The notes under the pieces are model-generated. The model was given only the letters and a program-made list of their open reading frames with translations. It was not told the origin of the DNA and searched no databases. From NCBI GenBank assembly GCA_035222895.1, contig JAVYIG010002104.1, forward strand, positions 207,539-271,538: 64,000 nucleotides of DNA. Reading direction: 5' to 3'. Shown here in pieces: positions 1-12,700 of the stretch (position 1 is its first letter; each line of letters starts with the position of its first letter). The DNA comes from Strongylocentrotus droebachiensis (lineage: Eukaryota; Echinodermata; Echinoidea; Camarodonta; Strongylocentrotidae). The position numbers were made by a program, and so were the translations under genes.

Positions 1-1160
1 AACTGTGTATGAAAAGATATCTTGCTAATTTGGTAAATAACAAGCGCATGATACACATTTAGGACTAAATTCTAACCAATACTTGGACGCGTATGGAGAT
101 GTGTTTGATATGACATGTATATGAAATTAAGATCATGCAGATTAAAGGAGGAATCCATACATATAAAAAGCCTAATATAAGACAATTAAATGATTTAGAC
201 TACTGCTTACATAATTACATTCCAATATATACAAGATGAATTACATTTCAAAATAAACAAAACAAAAAGTCAAACATAATTTCCCACTCTTTCAACATTT
301 ACTTCATACAACCCATTTTGAATTGTTCTAACATAGCAACAGATGTCTACATGACTTTGAAATATAAATGTTCTTGCAAAAAGTACACACGAAGTGCAAG
401 TACACATGTATGTTTCTACATAACCTAGACCATCCTTGAAATTAATGGAAAGGGTTGAATATCCTCAAGCTGAAGACCAAACTCAATCAGCAAAATAAAG
501 AATGCTCACCTGTTAATCTATAAAAGTGACTCTGTCCGATTAACATCAACTTGAGAAGAAAATGCTAACTTAAATGGAGATATTTTTCAAAATTGTCATG
601 AATAAACTTTGAGTGTTGGCCTCCTCGTGAACCAAAAACAGCAAAAAATATAAAGAAACGTGAGGGGACAGAGACATTAGTTGTTAGTTTGTATGCATAT
701 CCAACCACCATGAACCAATTTCATTTCATCTGCACAATATGCGAGGATTCCCTTATTTTGAGCCAAAACGACAATTTCCGCTCTAACCATACAAAGTTCA
801 AACCACAATGAATTGTTCGAATGAGAATAGAACTTTAAAAGTATGAAATGGACCATGAACACCGTGAAGCACGTTTTTTCAGAAGACTCTGTTTTGCCCC
901 AGGCCCGGCTCTTTCTGAGCTCTAGCTCCGTGGCCTGGCTGGCTCTCTAAAAGCAAAACTTCTATGACCTCAAAAATTCTAATGGGGTTCAAATTTTACT
1001 CAGCACACGTGCATGACAAAACAAGGATGGAACACTCACAATCACATACATCTAAACTGATTTTAAGATGAGATAATCACAAACATTAATCATACTTTAA
1101 AGTGCACATGAATAAAATGACATTGATAAAAAGGATTATTTCTTCGTAAGTTGGTTTCAA
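1..1160. other. AT-rich non-coding sequence
   Basis: I see no exon I can support here. The stretch is AT-rich with frequent stops in all frames. A small GC-rich patch near 895-950 resembles an exon on the minus strand after a TTTTAG acceptor, but it runs into a stop without a usable donor. If the secreted-protein gene at 1203-1320 continues leftward, this stretch is its first intron. Confidence 0.5.
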
Positions 1161-1202
1161 AGTGATATTAGATGAAAGAGAGAGATGGAATTTGGGGCTT
1201 AC

Positions 1203-1320
1203 CGCGAGGGTTGAATACGTCCGCATCGTCGCCTTGCTGGGCCTCCACCGGGCGCGAAATCAAGCTCGCCAGGGCAACAGCGGCACAGAAGAGCGGAATT
1301 ACCTCCAACTTCAATTCCAT
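1203..1320 (-). CDS. First coding exon of an unidentified secreted protein (partial gene)
   Basis: On the minus strand an ATG at 1320 opens 39 codons and stops at a consensus donor (GTAAGC, plus-strand 1197-1202), leaving phase 1. The peptide starts MELKLEVIPLFCAAVALASL, a hydrophobic core, followed by a likely signal-peptidase site near PVEA-QQ. A short acidic segment, GDDADVFNPR, follows. An in-frame ATG at 1341 would add seven residues (MQPRFGK); I prefer 1320 because it puts the signal peptide at the N-terminus. The exon is GC-rich against an AT-rich background. Later exons are not identified and may lie left of the window, so the family cannot be named. Extracellular-matrix or secreted proteins are possible; I do not assign one. 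Confidence 0.55.
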
Positions 1321-1429
1321 CTTCCCAAATCGAGGCTGCATCTCGAACTCGCAACCCCTTTTCTGCTCCACCACGACGTCAAATTTCCGTGGTAAGATCA
1401 ATGCAAGCACAGATACACTGGAAGCCTAA

Positions 1430-3340
1430 GCACACAAGATAAATAATTCCGTGTCTGGTTAAAACTCCAAAAGTTATCCTGAGATTTGGTTATCCTATTG
1501 GAATTCCCAGGTAAGGTTATCCATAACCGCAGAAGAAGAAAAACCTGGATACCGATCACCTGCACACGTCAAACCGTACGACAGCACGGGCATGCAGCCA
1601 AGTTGCACAATAACCGAATTCAGCAATCGAACTCTTCGTACACACAGTTTTATTACTGGTAGGTTGATGATCTCGGGCGGACTTGGGACAGGTTTTTTGA
1701 AGTGTCCGCGAAGTTTGTGTGATCAATGTGGTGATAGCATGGACGACTCCATCTCAATGGTAGGGGTGCAAAGATACCATAAATGGGTGCGGAACTTCAA
1801 GGAGCTTTAATTTACTCTAATCATAATTATTTTGTATAACATTTGCCCTCTTTTGTTGTTTTTAGTTTTCTTTAGAATTTACACTCTATTACCCCTCTTC
1901 TTCCAGAAAAACTTACAACGATTTAAAAGTTTGAATTGCATCGAAACAAGACATGTTTTGATACAAACTGTATTTGGAGATTGAAAAGCGCCCAATATTG
2001 TATAGAATCCCTGCCGATATCTGAATAGATTTGAGATGGCAAAAAAGGAATTAAAGAGCCTATTATAATTTTGACAGTAGGAATAGTTAAAATGAGCCAC
2101 AGGAATTACGACTGCCATGGAGTTGATTTAATAGTTAACATACAACCCCCCCCCCCCCCCTGGCGCTCAAGGGGGAGGGGGGTGCAAATTTTCAAAATTT
2201 CGAGGGCCAAAACAAATGTTTTCACTATGTAGGTTCTGAACTATATTTTTACATGTTTATTTTTTTACTTGTAATATTGCTAAGGTTTTTGTATGACTAG
2301 GAGTTTATTAAAAGCCCGGTTAAAAGCGACTTTTTTTTTTCTTCTAATAAAATGACGCAGGACGCCCGTGCACATTGCGCCATAAGATTCGCAATGTATG
2401 GCTAGGGCTTCTCCACTCTCTCTAGTCTATATACTAGAGTAATTCAGAAACACATCTATAGTTTTGCAGATTTTCTTACCCTCCCCATTCAGCACTGCAT
2501 ATATATAAGAAAATGGCTGGTGGATTTCTGATCCCTTCAAATACATGTAGCCTACTCTGAAAAGAATTGGGTCATTCTGTACCTCAGCATCCCATCCCAG
2601 TATGTTTCTTGCATACACCCCTTTAACATAATAGAACCGTCCAATTGAACACCATTTCCGCTCAGTAGAGTTATCATAAATTTATGATGCACCTGCGACA
2701 AAAAGTCACTGACTTTCGTTCGCGTGGGAACCCAACTTTTGTAAGTTCATTCATGGAGACAAAAAACCGATATCATTGTATTGGTGTAACATGAATAAAT
2801 CCTTTTATTTCGCTCTTAATTCATTAACCCTATTGTGGTATACGGAGGGCATTTTTATGAATGAAATGTCTCAACACTGTTTTTATCATTTTCCATGCCT
2901 GATTTGATGGAGTTTCTCATTACGAAATGATTGATCAATTATAATTTTGGCATCCATTGTGCGTTGGTACTAGTAACATATGTGTCACGACTTTTATTGA
3001 CTAGCAGTGTACGACTAGATTGTTATCTGTCAATTACAAGCTGTTTCTTCTGACTATTTGCCAACTTGACCACGAAATATTATATGACAAATAGTTGATG
3101 ACGACTAGAGACACCAGAAAATGCACCGAAGATGATTTAAATCTCAATTCGCAGCCCCGTTGTAATCAGGTTTCTATAGCTTGGTTTTTTTTTTTACAAA
3201 TATGAATAAATAACAGTGTAAATTGGAAAGGATTACATTTGAAAACCTAAAACATGAAGATACGACCACGAATAAATATAGTGTTATTACAATGAAAGAA
3301 TAACGTACGGTAACTAACAACAGAGCACAGTGAAATCTTG
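1430..3340. other. Intergenic sequence, no gene recognised
   Basis: This stretch should contain the upstream region of the minus-strand secreted-protein exon. The only marked structure is a C-homopolymer run followed by G-rich sequence at about 2145-2185, similar to other poly-C/poly-G elements in the window. Short open frames here have no domain signature. Confidence 0.4.
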
Positions 3341-3369
3341 AATTATTACTTTGATTTGGTCCTACAAAC

Positions 3370-3470
3370 ATTACGGTATGATGATGGTCATCATGATGAT
3401 GATGATGACGATGATGATCATGATGATGATGATGATCATGATGCTGATGATGATCATGATGCTGATGGCT
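3370..3470. repeat. (GAT/CAT)n trinucleotide microsatellite
   Basis: A run of ATGATG/GATCAT triplets with point interruptions. Poly-Asp and poly-Met frames across it are by-products of the repeat, not genes. Confidence 0.85.
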
Positions 3471-3899
3471 CAGAGCATTTATTTGGCGCCATTTCTGTTC
3501 AGAAAAAAGATAAAAGATTCAAAGGCGATTGCTCCTCAATAAAGCTATTAGTAGTATACATTCATCATTAAAATTCAGTTAAGATTTGAAGCGTTCTCAC
3601 AGAGAATGAGGGGCAGGTTGTGAGTAAAAACGGCCATTAGGCCTATACTTTCGAAATAAGAGAGCATATGGGTCGGTGTTAATATCCAACACACAGCGAG
3701 AGCACTTAACTGCATGTAAAGCTTGGACATTAACACTTGTAGGAATATTGATTTTTGTAGAATCTGGTATAAAGGTTTTGTGAGCGATTCTCTTTCTCAT
3801 ATGTAACAATGCTTCAATAAACGATACGTGAGAAAGAGAATAGGCCTACAGATCGGTGCATGGTACATTGTAAAATGTATTGATGTTAAAAGGTATCAT

Positions 3900-4135
3900 T
3901 CTTTATCTTTCCTTCTTCTCCATTTTTCATCCTTCTTCTTCTTCTCCTTTTTCTTTTTCTTTTCCGTCTTCTTCTTCTTCGTCGTCTTCATCTTCTTATT
4001 CGTCTTCCTCTTCTTCTTCGTCTTCCTCTTCTTCTTCTTCTTCTCTTACTTCTTCTTCTTCTATACATCTTCTTCTTCTTCTTCTTTTTCTTCTTCTTCT
4101 TCCTCTCCTTCTTCTTCCTCTTTTAATTTATTACC
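3900..4135. repeat. (TTC)n imperfect trinucleotide tract
   Basis: About 235 bp of polypyrimidine TTC/TCC triplets on the plus strand (GAA on the minus). Open frames here are homopolymer-like Ser, Phe or Leu and are not credible proteins. Confidence 0.85.
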
Positions 4136-4861
4136 TTCTTCAATCTCCATTTCTCCTCCTTCCCACTCTCCTTTCTTATATGCACATACAAGTGGCGGTG
4201 TCTTTTCGTTCTATTGTTACAGAAGAGGAAATCGACTTTAGACCCCAACAGATGGGCAGAGTTAAAACATCGATTTAATTGCTTGTAACTTCTTTCAGCT
4301 TTTCATGTTCTTTCTTACATTCTTCTCACCTGATTGCTTCAGTGGCTCTACTTAAATTGAGCGAGCTCACCTATAAATGCCTATTTCAGTGAGCTATAGA
4401 TTTTTTTAAAGGCTAGTGTTAGTCAGGGCAACATATTAATGCCGGGCGGCGAGTTTAGAAAGTTATCACACCCGAATCATGAGAATATACAGGATCATTG
4501 CATGTATTTTTATATTTTTTTTAAACGCTTTTTGAAAAGATTTTGTTATGGTTGAACCAAGGAGTGACTAGAAAAGTTTGACCAGTAACCCATTGAAATA
4601 ATCTAAATCCAAGATGTCGGAAGGAACACACTGAAAATCTCGCTGGTTCCAACATTTTTTTTCCTGACTTGTTCTCAATTTCACGCGATCTTTATTTACT
4701 GGGTGCAAGCCCTAAATTTCTTTACAAAAATTGAAATTATTCCTAGGAAGCCTAATATTCAAAGATATTGTCCTAACGATGGACTGATGAATATCAATGA
4801 GTCAGAATAAGTCAGGAGAGCTGAGGTATTTGTTTCCAGTTCATCGTTACAGTTTCATAGA

Positions 4862-4935
4862 CCAATGATGGACTAGTGGTAGAGTCGCTTCCCGACAAGC
4901 AATAGATGGCAGGTTCAAATCCCGTCGATTCCAAG
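4862..4935 (+). repeat. tRNA-derived sequence (SINE head or tRNA pseudogene)
   Basis: An A-box-like segment (ACTAGTGGTAGAG) is followed about 30 nt later by a B-box match (GGTTCAAATCC), the spacing of an internal pol III promoter. Stems are imperfect and no clean cloverleaf forms, so a SINE head or pseudogene is likelier than a functional tRNA. Confidence 0.5.
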
Positions 4936-5019
4936 TTTGTCTGGATTAATGTGGTGATGATCATGTCGCTGATACGGAATTCGGAGATCATGTATATGGC
5001 TTTGGTTGACAGGGGATGT

Positions 5020-5610
5020 TGACGGTGGTGGAGGTGGTGGTGGTCATGATGATTATGGTGGTAGTGATGATGGTGGAGGGGTGATGATGATGGTGTTGTT
5101 GGTGGTGGTGGTGATGCAAGGCGGTAATACCAATGGAGACCATGGGGGTGGTGTTGGTGACGCTCGTTGTGGAGGTGGTGACGGTGGTGGTGACGGTGGT
5201 GGTGGTGGTGGGAGTGGTAGTAGTTTGGACATCTATGGTGACCCTGGTGATGTTGGCGGTGATTGTGGCAGTGGTGGCGGTTGTGGTGATGATGATGGCG
5301 CTGATGATGATTATGATGATGATGATGATGGAGATGATGATGGTGATGATGATGGAGATGATGATGGTGATGGTGCATGACGGTGGTACTAGGTAGTGGT
5401 GGTGGTGGTGATGGTGGTGGTAGTGGTGATGGTGGTGATGATGGCGCTGATGATGATTATGATGATGATGATGATAATTATGATGATCATGACGAAGATG
5501 ACACACTGTCTATGGTATTGGTACTGGTAGTGGTGACAGTGATGTTGGTCGTGGTGGTTGTCGCGGTCGTTGCGCTGCTGCTGCTTTTCCTGCTCTTAAC
5601 GATGATAGTG
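5020..5610. repeat. Long (GGT/GAT)n imperfect trinucleotide tract
   Basis: Nearly 600 bp of GGT, GAT and GTT triplets with interruptions. It is open in several frames on both strands, giving poly-His, poly-Asp and poly-Gly products purely from triplet periodicity. No start, splice or domain context supports a gene. Confidence 0.85.
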
Positions 5611-5699
5611 GTGACGGCCATCTTGGTACATCCAACCTTTTCCTACAAACACATTGCCCATTTTCCAATGAATATGTTTATGTCACTCATCATCACAAT

Positions 5700-7750
5700 C
5701 GTTTCGTAATTTGTTGCTCCATTTGAGATCCAAAACATAAATAAATCATTTATTTTGTTTCGACCATGGCGTTTTTTTACACAAACGACATGACTGTGTG
5801 TGAAGATGTAAAATAAACTAACAAACAAGATATGTGGTCATGCATGTCATGAGAAGTCGATAACACCTCCTGTCGATCAATATTTAATTTATGTCGTCCT
5901 TGTGACGGCGAAGATATTTTCACAGATCATCTCCTTTTGTGAATTAACTTAGATGAAAGACAGGTGAACGATTTAAAGATCTATTATGGAACACAAGTCA
6001 AGTCTCATTCGGGTGGAACGATAACAATATATGCAAATTCCTTTTTAACGGTTAGAAGGACTTTCGACTAGTTTAGAGTTATTTTTACAAACAAATATTT
6101 AAAGCGAGAGTCCCGTGGCCAAGTAAAATACTTAGAGTCTTGTGTTCGTCTGAATTCATCCATAGTTTTTGTTTGGTTCGTTGCTTCTCGGTGAGATTTT
6201 TGTTTTTTTAATTAAAAACATGGGGATAACAGGTATGACTTTAAGTAATCAACATTTCTCTGAAAAGGACCTTGAAATAACAATGTATTCATTTTTCTCA
6301 TCAGGCCTTGATGCTTGGGCTGTGAGAGGGTTTCCCCGTCACCCAATATTTTTTAGAATTACCTGTGTATCCCATGAAGCACAGAGTTTGCCCCCTCCCT
6401 CGCCCTGAAAATGGATCAATGCTTATTATTATATATCTAAGTCTCTCTTGGTAAAGTACCCCATTAGTACTGTATTAGCAAGATGAGGGTGAAAGTGTGA
6501 AAGCCACATCATGTTTTTTATTTTAAATTATTCTTTCTAATGTTTGTTTGTTTGTCAGTTAGTTTGTTTGTTTTAAACACACACGATACACGTTTTCAGA
6601 CCTAATTTACCACTTGAACTTCGAAACGTAAATCAGTTCTCATCCCGCAAAATACTTGAATTTGCTTAATTATAGTTTATTGCAAACGACAAAAAGTACA
6701 CGGTTTCTCTTCGGTACTTCTGAAAATCGGGAAAGGAACTTGCTCTCGATTTTATAAACAGTTCACTAGGGAGAAACCAAGACAGACCGTTATTCTCTTC
6801 GTTGTTTTTAATGTCCTTTTTATGCCATTTATTGCCCGTTAGAGTCATTACATCCTTTATACGAATCCTTTGAAGGCAAATAGAACGCATTAAGAGATAA
6901 TCAGTTGTAATCCCTTTCGAATTTATCTCTCTAATCCCCTTCTTCTCAAAAGGATTACATGAAACTGGTTGGGGCCATTGGAGAAGATACTCACTTAAAG
7001 CGGCTTAACAAGGCTTTTGTGTGATTTAATGTATTTTAATTCTCATGTTACGTAGCCTTCTACGGTTAAATTGTATGGGTAGTGTAATGTCGTCCGTATA
7101 CAAATGGTCCATATGAGGAGGCCAGTCTATAAAGGAAATTTGTATACACATTGATCTACACAATATACAGCTACAGCTCACACTATATTATATCTTTTGA
7201 GACATAATATACTAAATTATGTATTATGAACCCACATCTGTTATCAACTTTACATCAAACTCCACTCAATTGTTTTATTCAGTTATTAAGAAAGGGATTG
7301 ACCCTCCCCCTCCCAACATCCCCAACGTTTGTGAATATTTTATGCAGCTGCAAATGAGCAAAATTTCATGACGAAAATTAAAATGGTTTAGCGCCATCTA
7401 CGCTCACAGCACTATAACCAACTCGAAAAAAGTTTTGTTTATTAATCGTCTGCGATCAGCTGATTGACGAGGAAATCTCTAGTCTTAGTCTAACTTAGCT
7501 CTCAAAATTCATCTTTCATACTTTTTAACTTTTTTACACCACACTCACAGTGTGAGTTATTATATTTACTACAGGAACCGTAAGTATAACTGAGATATAA
7601 ATGTAGAATTTAAAGATAAAATGGCTCTAGATCTATTCAAAATGTGAATGAAAGTTTGAAAATGACGAGTCGCATTCGAACAATTGAAATTGGACTGAGT
7701 GAGTGACGCCTGTCCAGTGGCAGTGACGGTGTCACTGTAGCTGTCAATGT
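5700..7750. other. Intergenic sequence, no gene recognised
   Basis: AT-rich with small TTTG runs near 6540-6575. I found no conserved domain, tRNA or clear mobile-element terminus. Confidence 0.4.
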
Positions 7751-7800
7751 GAATGATGTCGGTATAAACACATCAACTAGACCTAGATCTAACTTTTTTT

Positions 7801-8078
7801 AGAGATCTAGATCTAGATCTACGCAGTTTGTATCTAAAGTCGGGTTAACAAGTCATAGATCTATTCAGTGTTTAGGTGAATTTTTGTAGACTAGATCTAG
7901 ATCTAGATCTAGATCTAGACTAGATTTTAGACTTTTTTTAGAGATCTAGATCTAGATCTACGCAGTTTGTATCTAAAGTCGGGTTAACAAGTCATAGATC
8001 TATTCAGTGTTTAGGTGAATTTTTGTAGACTAGATCTAGATCTAGATCTAGATCTAGACTAGATTTTAGACTAATTTA
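7801..8078. repeat. 139-bp tandem duplication with (GATCTA)n palindromic core
   Basis: Two adjacent, almost identical copies, 7801-7939 and 7940-8078. Each contains AGATCT/CTAGAT runs, which are self-complementary, around a unique segment beginning ACGCAGTTTG. More GATCTA units flank the pair. Confidence 0.85.
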
Positions 8079-8129
8079 GAGTAGCCTAACGTTAGACCTA
8101 GATCTAGATCATGATCAGGATGATACTGA

Positions 8130-8680
8130 CTAGTCTAGATCTAGACCGAATTTTCCGTCTCTTTAGTTCGTTAGCCTCTTATTGGGGTAGGGTCGGCCGG
8201 CTCTCTCTTTATCCATCTACACCGTACACGTTCGTAATGGCGTTATCAGTAGCCTATCACAATTTTTCCTTCATAATCATTTTGCCTTCGGCGTAGACTA
8301 ACTTAGAAGGGATGAGATTGATTTAGATGACTCCATGCGCAGCAAGAGTTTAACACGGCTTGCAAGATTTTCAACATGGATGTCGATTTTGACCCATAAT
8401 TTCCTTAAAAGGGACCATTAAACGGATTATTTCAGTCAAGTTAGTAAGTGGAACCGATGTATTATAGCCTAGATCTAGGCCTAATTTACAATTGGATATG
8501 CACGAGGTAAAATGACATTTTGGGGGATTTTGGGGGCATAACAATATGGCCTGAAATGGCCGTGGCGTTATCAAGGGAATGTGTATAAACGGTTTCCGTC
8601 TCTAAAGAGAGAGCCGACCCTACCCCAATAAGAGGCTAACGAACGAAAGAGACAGAAAATTCGGTCTAGTCTAGATCTTC
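8130..8680. mobile_element. Inverted-repeat (foldback or MITE-like) element
   Basis: About 78 bp at 8132-8210 reappears as a near-perfect reverse complement at 8604-8678. Both arms contain GCCTCTTATTGGGGTAGGGT or its complement. The roughly 390-bp interior has no coding signature. The structure fits a non-autonomous foldback element; I could not fix a target duplication because the flanks are GATCTA repeats. Confidence 0.6.
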
Positions 8681-8699
8681 TTCTTCTTCTGATTATAAC

Positions 8700-9571
8700 T
8701 TCTGAATTCTGCCTCCTTCAAATTTGCTGAAGATTCTTGCAAACTATGGCCGTGTGTGTGTGAACCGCAATTTACGTCCATTCGAGTGCTATTTACATAC
8801 CGGTACAGTACAGGGCTGTCAACCCTCCCGCATTGGGAGGGAGTATCACGCCACCACGCTCATTCTCCTGCCGTCCCACCAGCTCGTAGCGGGAGACTCC
8901 CGCCACCAATTCCCCATAGATCATACCAGATGATTAATTCTGACTAAGCCAGAGCAGAGGTAGTCTCAGCGGAACACCCCTAGATATCATAAACCAAAGC
9001 TTTCGGTCTAAATCTAGAGTTATTCTGAATTTGAATGATGATCAAACAGTAACTAGAAATCTAATTAGACAAATGCATATTTTCAAGTCTAAAACTTAAA
9101 AGTAAAAATGTTAAAAGAGATGACATGTTAGATATTTGTGTTTTCTCTCACCAACTCATTCAACTTTTAATATTGTACTCTATACTATGTTTCTAGTCTG
9201 TAGACCTAGACCTACATGTAGTCTGGTTCATTGACATTGTTGAAACTTTCTCATGTTCTTATTTTTCACCAGGAATGAGAGAAGTGAAGGATATTTCAAA
9301 TTCTAGACTTGATAGACTGTATTGCAGGCTGGGGTCTTCCTACAGAACAGGCTACAAATTGGCACTCATTGCATATATCTAAAATTGTCAGTTGAGACTG
9401 TTCTCATATCTAGGTCTACCAGTGCATCAATTACATGTATATTTCAGTCTGAAAGCACAATCAAAATATTTATTTTTATTATTATAAAATTTTGCCTCAC
9501 AACAGGATCAGATCATAGGGAAGTAGACTGAAACCTCGAGAATTCAACGTACATTGTTGGACTCTTGGAGT
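8700..9571. other. Upstream region of SPO11
   Basis: This stretch should include the SPO11 promoter and 5' UTR, but I see no decisive TATA or initiator. A segment starting CAGGGCTGTCAACCC at about 8811 resembles one end of a hAT-type MITE. In the SPO11 frame a TAG at 9524-9526 precedes the first ATG, so the chosen start is the first possible one on this exon. Confidence 0.4.
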
Positions 9572-9720
9572 ATGAATGATGACAGCCAATTTTGGACACA
9601 AATAGACCATTTGACTGAAGATTTGAAGAATGAAGAAAGGGCCCGGAAATTGAGAGAACAGTTCTGCCAAACAACAGACCAAGACGCTGTCAAATATGTG
9701 AGAACACAAGACATTACAAG
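9572..9720 (+). CDS. SPO11: SPO11 exon 1 (coding)
   Basis: Starts at the first ATG after an in-frame stop at 9524. Encodes a charged N-terminus beginning MNDDSQFWTQ. Ends at a GTAAAA donor in phase 2. The N-terminus is poorly conserved in the family, so the start rests on frame logic. Confidence 0.8.
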
Positions 9721-12700
9721 GTAAAATTATTAGTAAGAAATTTTTACGAACAATGAATAGATCTAGGAAGGTCCTTTTACTTTGATTTTAGTTTTTTTTA
9801 AAGCAGTGCATGTACGTCAATTAGCATTTTATCAGACAATCTTTCATAGAAAGAAACAAATCACAAGTAGTCTAGAGTCTTCTGTATGCTTTGCTAAACT
9901 AAATTTCTGTAAATTCTTGTTGTTTTTATGTGATTTCTGTTTAAATGTGAATTTCACTGATTCTTTATGAGGTATAAAAAAGGGGGGACTTCAGAATAAA
10001 ATCTTCTCAAAGGAAATTTTATTAAGTTGAAATATCTTAAGTTTCATTTTCTTTCATCCAAATGGGGTCATTGATGTATAATTAAAAGCTAAATCTCTTA
10101 GCCATATGTACAAGGTACTATAACAGTTGGTTCTAGATTTAAGAAAATTATTTTATCTGCAATCCTGACTAGATCGTTCATTGCAGTTATACACTCAGGT
10201 TAATTGCTATGAAAGTTGAAATTCATTGTAACTTGTATTCTAAATGTGTTGCTCTCACAGACAAGAGGTGTTGCACAGAATTGAAGCTGTTATTGAGAAT
10301 GTGGTGACTTGTATTGCAAGGGGAGAGGCACCGTATCTTAGCTACGGCAGGAGAAACAGCTGGGATAGTGTGAGGTAGGAACAAATACATAATCAAGCAG
10401 TGAAGTAGCTATAGGGGGAGGTAAATGATTCATCCTCCCCCATCTAATGGAGAAGAAAAACAAATAAAACAGAGAAAAAGACAGAGAAGCGGGACGCAAG
10501 ACTAGATGATTGACTTCTTTCCCCACCCTTTTAAGCCACTCATCGACATCCTTCTTCTTTCAATTAGCATTACATACACCTGGAGACCATTGGCTGGAAA
10601 CAAGCAATGCTCATAGTTTACATGTATATTATTTGTTTTACATGTGCTTTTTATAGTGCATTAAAAATGTCTTAGAAATACATTAACATTAAATTATTAC
10701 AGGCTTTTTCAAACTGGGTGTATCTTGTATTTTGATTTCCAGTGTTGTCAACACTGGAAGAACCAAGGTATGAGTGATGAATTTTGATTCAGCAATAAAA
10801 CGCAAATGCTTTGTGAATGAAATATAATTTATCAGGAAAAGTCATTAATTCAATAAGAGTTAAATATCTCATTATGTCTTCAGTTTGTTGAATGCTCTTT
10901 GTCAGATTCATGATGTACTATGTCAACATCTCATGAAGATAGCTGTCACATTCATGTACATGTAGGTGGAGCCAGATGAGAAAATATTGCTACAACCCTG
11001 TTTCAACTCATTTCCTAGTACTAATTTAGTTGCTGTCTATGCTATGCTTCAAAACCTCATCCCTTATTCTCTCACCCCTCACTTTTTCTTTCTGTCTCTC
11101 CCTTTTTCTTTTACCTTTCTCTGTCTCTCTTTCTTTCACTCTTTCACTTCTTGCTCCCTTATTCTTCTTCTCTTTCCTCACTGTCTGTATCCATGTCTGC
11201 CTCTTTTTTTTTCTCTCTCTCTTTCTCTTGATCTCCCTCTCATCTCCTACAGTTTCAGGGAAGATGTAGGACTGGAGATGAAGAATGATGGAAAGATGAC
11301 AGAAGTGAGATTCGATGTACCAACCTCAACAAATAGATTTAGTAAGTTTAAACACACAGATTAATATTTTGAAATTTCCTAACATTAGCACAGTACATGT
11401 AAACGAATGAAGCAAATCTATTATGTAAAGCAGATGTCAGTTGCATTAGAAATATGAATACTGTATGATGGTCAAATAGATTATGATGATGAAAAATCAT
11501 AAAAACAAGTAATAAGACCAACATGTAGCTTTAGGCCTTCTAGAAAACTGAAAGGAACTACAGTGTATCATGCTGTTTCTGTTTTTTGGGGGAAATGTTT
11601 TCAATCATTGAGCTATTGTATCTTCTCTCACTGAATAATGGATAAGTAAACATAAAAATAATAACAATGAAAATGCTGTAGTAAAAGACTATAGTGATGT
11701 TATCCAGAAGAGGCATTTGAATATATGGGGCCTGTCACCACGAAATGAGTCCAGTTGGTCAACATTTGTATTCCTGTTTTTAAGTATTATATGAATCTAC
11801 ATTAAGTAAGCTTTAAATTAAGGGGTCACACATTAAAATTGATAAATTATATCCAGAAATATGAACAAAAACCTAATTGGACTTTATAAACAATGGGATT
11901 ACCCAGTTTTGAGATAATTAGGTGTAAAGTTAATGATGCGTAACATAGCCTATATTATTTGCCAAAAAATGTTAGAAGGAGATATTTTTGTGACCTAAGC
12001 TCTGGGGACATAAACTACAAGACATTAATAAGTCGATTTTTGGAAAAATCTTAATTGTGGTAGGTGGGTCAATTTTCAGTACATACACACTATACATCGC
12101 TATTACTACGATTGAGCCTAATGCGACACTGGACTCATTTCGTGGTGACTGGCCCCATATAATCAAAACTCTGTTTGTTTAATCATTTACTATCCACCTT
12201 CTAGCCCTTATGTTGGAGGTTCTAGCCTTGTGCTACAGGCTTGTGCAGACTGATACATATTCAACAAAAAGGTGAGCTTGCATATAATATAGTAATCAAG
12301 CCAGATCCTATTCTACACAGCTAGCATATCAGTGTCAACAAGTTTTAAGGTTTCAGTGATTAATTCATACTTTTATTCAAAATCTTGTATACCTGTACAT
12401 TGGAACATTGCCAAAAACATCACTTATTTGATGTGAATAGAAATGAAATATGTTGAAGAAGTTGAAGTTAGCGGGATAGAAGAAACAAGTGCAGAAAATG
12501 AGATGATGAATAATATACATGTACAGGTACATGCTAAATGCGGCATATGAACAAAATGTCAACAAAGGAACATTGAGCAAGCAACGGTTCTTTAATTACA
12601 TGTGTACCTCAGAAAAAAGACACAGGCAAAAATATTCAGAGAAAATAGACCAGATGCTGTATTTCATCAATGCCCCTTCCCATCAACATGCAAAATTAGG

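Noticed and set aside
895-955. Possible second exon of the secreted protein on the minus strand (after TTTTAG)
   Set aside because: In the required phase it reads about 22 codons into a stop with no GT donor; too weak to annotate.
3828-4278. Poly-Ser/Phe open frames of more than 130 codons
   Set aside because: Direct translation of a TTC microsatellite.
4812-5506. Long poly-His, poly-Asp and poly-Gly open frames on both strands
   Set aside because: All arise from the (GGT/GAT)n tract; no splice sites, domain or non-repeat extension supports a protein.
10700-10765. Exon-like segment between ACAG and GTATGA
   Set aside because: SPO11 exons 2 and 3 join directly in frame with conserved sequence, and no family segment fits between them.
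11751-11784. Length-matched 34-nt candidate for the missing SPO11 microexon
   Set aside because: It overlaps a MITE terminal repeat, has no polypyrimidine tract, and encodes a Pro-containing peptide unlike the conserved helix. Chance matches of this kind are expected in 900 bp.
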